Assembly (NCBI RefSeq): GCF_020184175.1
Contig: NC_065533.1
Span: 43,686,351 to 43,750,350 of the forward strand
Length of the DNA: 64,000 nt
Direction of reading: 5' to 3'
Source of the DNA: Aphis gossypii
Lineage: Eukaryota; Arthropoda; Insecta; Hemiptera; Aphididae
A program made the position numbers and the translations under genes. Every line of letters begins with the position of its first letter. Position 1 is the stretch's first letter. Below are positions 61,401-64,000 of the stretch, piece by piece. Below the pieces are notes generated by a model, which saw only the letters and a list, made by a program, of their open reading frames with translations, did no database searches and had not been told where the DNA came from.

Positions 61401-64000
61401 TTATTGAATTTTCAATATTTGTACTTCATATTTTATTTGGAAAATTAAAAATGATTATTTTTAGATTAATAAATTGTATTCTACATAAACACACAATGTT
61501 ATATTATAACGTTATTAGTTATTATTACATTCAAATTTGGTTCAGGTAAAATAACATCCCCTGCTTGTAAATCCTATAGTTTTACGTCTTTATTTCATAA
61601 TGAATGTGAATTTAAACTCATGATAATATATTAACATGTAACATGTCTATTAGTTCAAATTAAAAATAAATAATTTCGGAAGTCTCACACGTTCGTTATA
61701 CATACAATGCATTTGTTAAAAGCGTGTTTTAGTTACATACATATTTTTGGCGATCATCCAAGAAATGTAGTATTTCACAACTTTTATTTAGATAAAACAA
61801 TGAGTACGGTCTAAAACCCAAGAAGTTAGAACTTATAGTGTTGCTAAATTTTATTTTTCCATTTTAGTAAAGTTAAAAGACTTCTTAATAATTGTTTATA
61901 CGTTTTATTTATAATATAATTAAATACAATTATTTTATTTTTAGGTATGGGTTGATTTTAAACAGTCTCTAACATAAAAAATTCATGAAAAAAATTCTTT
62001 TTTGTAATGCATACACGTTACACAAACTTCTCACAATAAATGTAAATTATTAAACCAAATATGTATGTATAATAATAATATTGTTACCAGGTCTATAAAC
62101 ACAATTAATTTTATAAATATTTATATTAATATTTAAAATTTGGACCAAATTAAATATTTTAACAGTGAAGAACAATATTAATTATTTTGGTATAATTCAA
62201 AAACATTCGCGGGACTTCATTTTTAGTACCTACCTATATTATGCATTTTTATAACTATACGTAATGAAATTTTAGATTAATTTAAATATATTATTATCTA
62301 TTTATTGTATAATTGTATAGTGAATATATCCACTGTTTTTTTTTTACAGTGAGATGGCAATAACTTAGAAATGAATATGGTACAAATATCTATTATTATA
62401 ATAATTAAATATTAATAATAATATAATAAATGTAATGTTTCGAATAAAATTAACCCAACCTACCGTAATACCAAATACCAATAGTAAAATAAATTAGCAA
62501 TATCAATAAACATATTATTATGAAATATATTTAGTGATGTAGGTTGACAGACCATCTCCGGTTAGAACCGTTTTTTGTATGCAATGATATATCATTGAAT
62601 TCAAATTTAATACACTTATTACAGTGACCCACTCGACACCTACTAACTATCAGTAAAGTCATCATGCCCACTTTTTTTTCACTTTCATTTATTTATCGAA
62701 AAGTGTTTATCATATTGAACTAATTTTATACGGAGTCGATATAACATGGTATAATATAAAAATAACAACGGAAAAATTTACTGTAGTCGATTGGCCTAGT
62801 CTATGAATGGTAAAATTAAATTAAAGTAAGAATAATTAGGAAAACAATGATTAAATGAACAATAAATGTGATTCTGGTGACACTTGCAAAACTAATGCGT
62901 ACAACACGATTGTTCATTATAAAACCTGTGTTTGATTTCCTTTGTCTATTACTATTGGGAATAGCAATTTTACACTGTATATTATGAATTTATAGTCCAA
63001 CGGTGATTTAAATTGTAATGATAATTATTTTTCATCGTTAGAATCTAATCACGGAATCCTTCGTATAAACTTGAACAGAATAAATTAATATACTACTTAT
63101 TTTATACCATTATTAAGGGTATTATAATAATAATTTAATGAAGGTTTAAATAAACATCATCCTCTGTAGAATTAGTCTGAATTCCAAACTGATCGTCTCG
63201 GAAAACGAAGCATTTTCACTGCTACATTTTAAAATCAAATTTATAAATATACAAATACGGCATGCAGATAATGGAATACACAATATAGAATGTGAATAAT
63301 TTCGTAGATACTGCTGGGTAATATTTATATTATCGATAGGTAGGTAGGTACGGGTACGCATCGTTAAATATTACGAGGCATTGATAATGTTTAAATATTA
63401 TTATTGTATGCCAACTTAATACTATAAAATATGATACTTTTTAGAAACATATTAAACCGACGATCACTGTATGTAAAATAATAAAGTTGTGGGAACTCAC
63501 ATAAAACTCTTATCTGAACAGTGGGTGAAAGCTTTTCAAGCTTTTCCGGTGTTGCCTTCGATAGAGCTATGTGATGAGCTTCACATTTGTATATAACATT
63601 GTTGTCGTTTGACTTAGCGGTTATTTTTATTCGGCTTCGGACGGTATACAGTTTTAATTTTGTTTCGCCTGCGGTTTCTTCATTTATGTTGTCAGATCGT
63701 TCTTCTGGAAAATAATAATAATAATAATTAAAAAACTGGTACCTTAAGTGTACGATTGAGTATTTTAATTAACTTTTTTTTTTTATGTTTTATTGTCATT
63801 ATTATTGTTTCTTCACAATATTATTATCGATTCGTATTAAGTATATCATTGACATTGAATATATGATTCACGTCCGTTAAAAATATACATACTAATATTA
63901 TAGGTACTCACCGGGATTGATTTCTTCATCGCCACGAAACCATACTATTCTCGAAGCCGGTTTAGAGTTTCGTGCTATACACTCGATAGTAACTTCGTGG
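41072..64000 (-). CDS. sns: Nephrin / Sticks-and-stones-like Ig-superfamily receptor (3' part, 17 exons)
   Basis: Seventeen exons with GT-AG junctions join without a stop into 1160 residues, the 5' part lying beyond the window. Order: eight Ig domains (the first cut at the edge), one fibronectin III domain, one transmembrane helix and a tail of about 260 residues. Many Ig units carry NPP/NP-A..TW signatures, and the set of Ig repeats plus a single membrane-proximal FnIII is that of nephrin, Drosophila Sns/Hibris and C. elegans SYG-2. Those proteins bind Kirre/Roughest-type partners across cell contacts in myoblast fusion, nephrocyte diaphragms and eye patterning. Introns between domains are mostly phase 1, as usual for Ig exons. 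Sidestep-type receptors have fewer Ig domains, so they fit less well. Which of Sns or Hibris it matches cannot be decided. Confidence 0.85.
41437..41926 (-). other. Last intron of the nephrin-like gene (490 bp)
   Basis: AT-rich with a polypyrimidine-rich run near the acceptor of exon 17. Nothing else seen. Confidence 0.6.
41927..42113 (-). CDS. sns: Exon 16: cytoplasmic tail
   Basis: Contains SAEQSYLIEQIDYPFIND and SMQHYNMHENTNDRR, with further tyrosines. Acceptor TTTACAG, donor GTAAATGT; phase 0 in, phase 1 out. Confidence 0.85.
42333..42466 (-). CDS. sns: Exon 15: cytoplasmic tail, tyrosine-rich segment
   Basis: Contains IEMYAPNTYNGYDENL and SETYSNVSPDYN. YSNV fits the YxN consensus for Grb2-type SH2 binding, and several other tyrosines sit in acidic or Asn-rich contexts. 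Nephrin tails signal through phosphotyrosine adaptors; use of these exact residues is inferred. Phase 1 in, phase 0 out. Confidence 0.88.
42690..42866 (-). CDS. sns: Exon 14: membrane-proximal linker and transmembrane helix
   Basis: A polar linker (PKPDSNQEKPVDDQG) is followed by about 23 hydrophobic residues starting IVFTFLGVFGGILILIS, then the basic stop-transfer HRRRNVNK. This orients the Ig repeats outside the cell. Acceptor TTTTACAG, donor GTATGTTT; phase 1 at both ends. Confidence 0.93.
43154..43348 (-). CDS. sns: Exon 13: fibronectin III domain, second half
   Basis: Contains EPVKYRIRFRPIENKNYRV, then HHTISGLEPLTSYLFSILAH and NMYGESSYVSQSLKV, the L.P.T.Y...+.A.N..G.S pattern of FnIII strands E-G. 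Acceptor GTTTAG, donor GTACGTAA; phase 1 at both ends. Confidence 0.93.
43349..45649 (-). other. Intron (2.3 kb) with a CpG-rich island at about 45170-45640
   Basis: Next to exon 12 the intron is rich in cg, with gacgcgcgtatagtcgtggt, cgcacacggacg and a (gtc)n run at 45578-45598. The remainder is AT-rich. A promoter-like element or merely a base-composition boundary around exon 12. Confidence 0.5.
45650..45866 (-). CDS. sns: Exon 12: Ig domain h, second half, and start of fibronectin III
   Basis: Contains TLTILQVDQYNYGDYVCTAS and NKLGRTTSVNRLTV (end of Ig), then DPPYNFRLANVTHNKVMLTW, the A-C strands of a fibronectin III domain. G+C at third positions is much higher than in neighbouring exons. 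Acceptor GTTTCAG, donor GTAACTAC; ends in phase 1. Confidence 0.93.
45867..46670 (-). other. Intron of the nephrin-like gene (804 bp)
   Basis: CpG-rich near exon 12, AT-rich further on. It includes an (AAT)n microsatellite at 46449-46480. Confidence 0.6.
46449..46480. repeat. (AAT)n microsatellite
   Basis: About ten aat units, in an intron. Confidence 0.85.
46671..46843 (-). CDS. sns: Exon 11: Ig domain h, first half
   Basis: Contains KPEILTMENESKTASNAG, then AKLHCRAVGAPMIRFSWERD. Acceptor GCTACAG, donor GTAAATAG; phase 1 in, phase 0 out. It joins directly to LNETFYES of exon 12. Confidence 0.92.
47023..47304 (-). CDS. sns: Exon 10: Ig domain g, complete in one exon
   Basis: Contains VIVSQGDDALLWCQIDGYPL, then ISWTRPNFFF and FDSGLFYCVVNNGIGNESS. 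Both cysteines are present. 282 bp, phase 1 at both ends, acceptor TTTTTTAG, donor GTAAGTAA. Confidence 0.92.
47305..47684 (-). other. Intron of the nephrin-like gene (380 bp)
   Basis: AT-rich, nothing recognised. Confidence 0.6.
47685..47954 (-). CDS. sns: Exon 9: Ig domain f, complete in one exon, lacking one cysteine
   Basis: Contains KPTFDSYPDLITYTEGD, then IFITLQAKGQPSQITYKWL and NYTCEASNTEGSS. The F-strand Cys is present, but the B-strand position holds Leu (codon CTG), so the usual intradomain disulphide cannot form. 270 bp, phase 1 at both ends, acceptor TTTTTCAG, donor GTAAGCAT. Confidence 0.9.
47955..52214 (-). other. Largest intron in the window (4.3 kb)
   Basis: AT-rich. It holds an inverted partial copy of the dispersed repeat (about 50355-50560). 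A short CpG-containing patch near 49030-49200 has an open frame but no convincing splice sites or domain. Confidence 0.6.
50355..50560 (-). repeat. Inverted dispersed repeat fragment in intron
   Basis: aacttatgaggaatcttgta and ttacattctcaagcc are the complement of the block acttgaaa-tt-aatacaa-gttcct-atgagtt seen at 7878-7915, 16828-16860 and 17370-17400. Confidence 0.6.
52215..52520 (-). CDS. sns: Exon 8: Ig domain e, complete in one exon
   Basis: Contains LPDQLNIKHEPMHLKPG, then TLTCEATSSNPPVKMKWWH and MYKCQAYNSPMSKSLNKD. 306 bp, phase 1 at both ends, acceptor CATATAG, donor GTAAGTAG. Confidence 0.92.
52521..54703 (-). other. Intron (2.2 kb) with a CpG-rich island at about 52850-54320
   Basis: Unlike the other introns, the middle of this one is rich in cg steps and has higher G+C: cgtccggccgtg, ggcgccgtcgcggagagcgc, acccgcgacgcg and gcggtaccgcgaccgtcgag. 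Long frames there (for example 53382-53786) are low-complexity and not protein-like. An internal promoter or enhancer is possible. Confidence 0.5.
54704..54860 (-). CDS. sns: Exon 7: Ig domain d, second half
   Basis: Contains SELEFVVNYMDNDATYKCEV, with the Y.C of strand F, and ends KLKVL. Acceptor TTCTTTAG, donor GTAAGATC. Phase 0 in, phase 1 out. Confidence 0.88.
54861..55800 (-). other. Intron of the nephrin-like gene (940 bp)
   Basis: AT-rich, nothing recognised. Confidence 0.6.
55801..55937 (-). CDS. sns: Exon 6: Ig domain d, first half
   Basis: Contains PPGAPIIIDQSSGNPIPSG then ISCVSTGGNPLGTITWFKND, very like exon 3 and 137 bp long. Acceptor GTTTTAG; donor GTACTG, ending in phase 0. 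Confidence 0.88.
55938..56927 (-). other. Intron of the nephrin-like gene (1.0 kb)
   Basis: AT-rich, with a homopolymer-like aaaaacaac run next to exon 5. No other feature seen. Confidence 0.6.
56928..57227 (-). CDS. sns: Exon 5: Ig domain c, complete in one exon
   Basis: Begins SFGPSHVRIKGPVEAKQGE, continues with TLSCETGRSNPASMIKWMV and closes with VEATCQSIGNS. 300 bp, phase 1 at both ends, acceptor GTGCAG, donor GTGAGTAC. A whole Ig domain in a single phase-1 exon. Confidence 0.9.
57228..60207 (-). other. Intron of the nephrin-like gene (3.0 kb)
   Basis: AT-rich; no exon-like frame flanked by suitable splice sites was found. Small frames inside it (57674-57865, 59855-60097) have no domain. 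Confidence 0.6.
60208..60344 (-). CDS. sns: Exon 4: Ig domain b, second half
   Basis: Acceptor ATTTCAG, donor GTAAGTG. It contains ARFRCEAKNSISPLPQYADV with the F-strand Cys. The phase-2 start matches exon 3; it ends in phase 1. Confidence 0.87.
60345..60711 (-). other. Intron of the nephrin-like gene (367 bp)
   Basis: AT-rich, nothing recognised. Confidence 0.6.
60712..60865 (-). CDS. sns: Exon 3: Ig domain b, first half
   Basis: Begins PPGAPHIDGYNEGDILEKG and reaches SLHCESKAGNPPAQLTWF, a signature shared with the third or fourth Ig of insect nephrin-like proteins. Acceptor TACTTAG; donor GTGTGTAC, a weaker variant. Ends in phase 2. Confidence 0.87.
60866..63500 (-). other. Intron of the nephrin-like gene (2.6 kb)
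   Basis: AT-rich. The only thing recognised is a fragment of the dispersed repeat at 62545-62665. Confidence 0.7.
62545..62665 (+). repeat. Dispersed repeat terminal fragment in intron
   Basis: gacagaccatctccggttag, accgttttttgtat, gaattcaaatttaatacac and gacccactcgacacctacta match the family ends at 17727-17850 and, inverted, 29155-29290. Confidence 0.75.
63501..63704 (-). CDS. sns: Exon 2: Ig domain a, second half
   Basis: Acceptor TTTTCCAG, donor GTGAGTTC. It contains VIYKCEAHHIALS with the F-strand Cys, then SPTVQIRVLY, the last strand. Phase 1 at both ends. An early part rich in Asp, Asn and Glu lies in the loop between strands. Confidence 0.85.
63912..64000 (-). CDS. sns: Exon 1 in window: Ig domain a, first half (cut by edge)
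   Basis: Reads EVTIECIARNSKPASRIVWF, with the B-strand Cys and C-strand Trp of an Ig domain. Donor cccg|GTGAGT on the minus strand; ends in phase 1. The upstream part of the exon lies outside the window. Confidence 0.85.

Noticed and set aside
41072..64000. Sidestep-family assignment for the Ig receptor
   Set aside because: At least eight Ig domains plus one FnIII exceeds the Sidestep layout, and the characteristic Sidestep third-Ig motif is not seen.

Overview
This is a very AT-rich eukaryotic window whose style (taggtacctat-type AT-rich spacers, small hAT-type MITEs, an insect-type Ty3/gypsy element, GT-AG introns) best fits a hemipteran insect, most likely an aphid. The species is an inference; no rRNA or mitochondrial marker is present to fix it.

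Layout. (1) 1-5480: tandem satellite array cut by the left edge, built of ~190-bp monomers, some carrying an extra ~135-bp block, with higher-order organisation. (2) 5481-10571: AT-rich DNA with a hAT-type non-autonomous element (7774-8744, perfect 8-bp target duplication), then an intact single-exon HP1-family gene on the minus strand (9342-10055). (3) 10573-12102: a large palindrome whose arms each carry the start of a THAP-domain gene. (4) 12715-18290: transposon graveyard with a frameshifted gag fragment, a hAT MITE, tandem duplications, a long dispersed repeat and a decayed LINE. (5) 18746-24148: a complete, apparently young Ty3/gypsy LTR retrotransposon on the minus strand with LTRs identical by eye and an uninterrupted 1595-codon Gag-Pol frame, inserted in a tandemly duplicated repeat whose second copy preserves the empty site. 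(6) 24144-41071: gene-poor DNA with two more hAT MITEs carrying perfect 8-bp duplications, LINE remnants and dispersed repeats.

(7) 41072-64000: the 3' part of one large minus-strand gene. Seventeen exons can be joined in frame with GT-AG junctions, giving 1160 residues: eight Ig domains (the first cut by the right edge), one fibronectin III domain, a transmembrane helix and a cytoplasmic tail with tyrosine motifs, a His/Gln-rich stretch, polyproline and a GHLV terminus. This is the architecture of the nephrin / Sticks-and-stones / Hibris cell-recognition family. The 5' exons lie beyond the right edge.

The two host genes, HP1 and the nephrin-like receptor, show no functional link. The remaining sequence is dominated by mobile elements and their relics. 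No bacterial-type operon, CRISPR array, rRNA or convincing tRNA was found.
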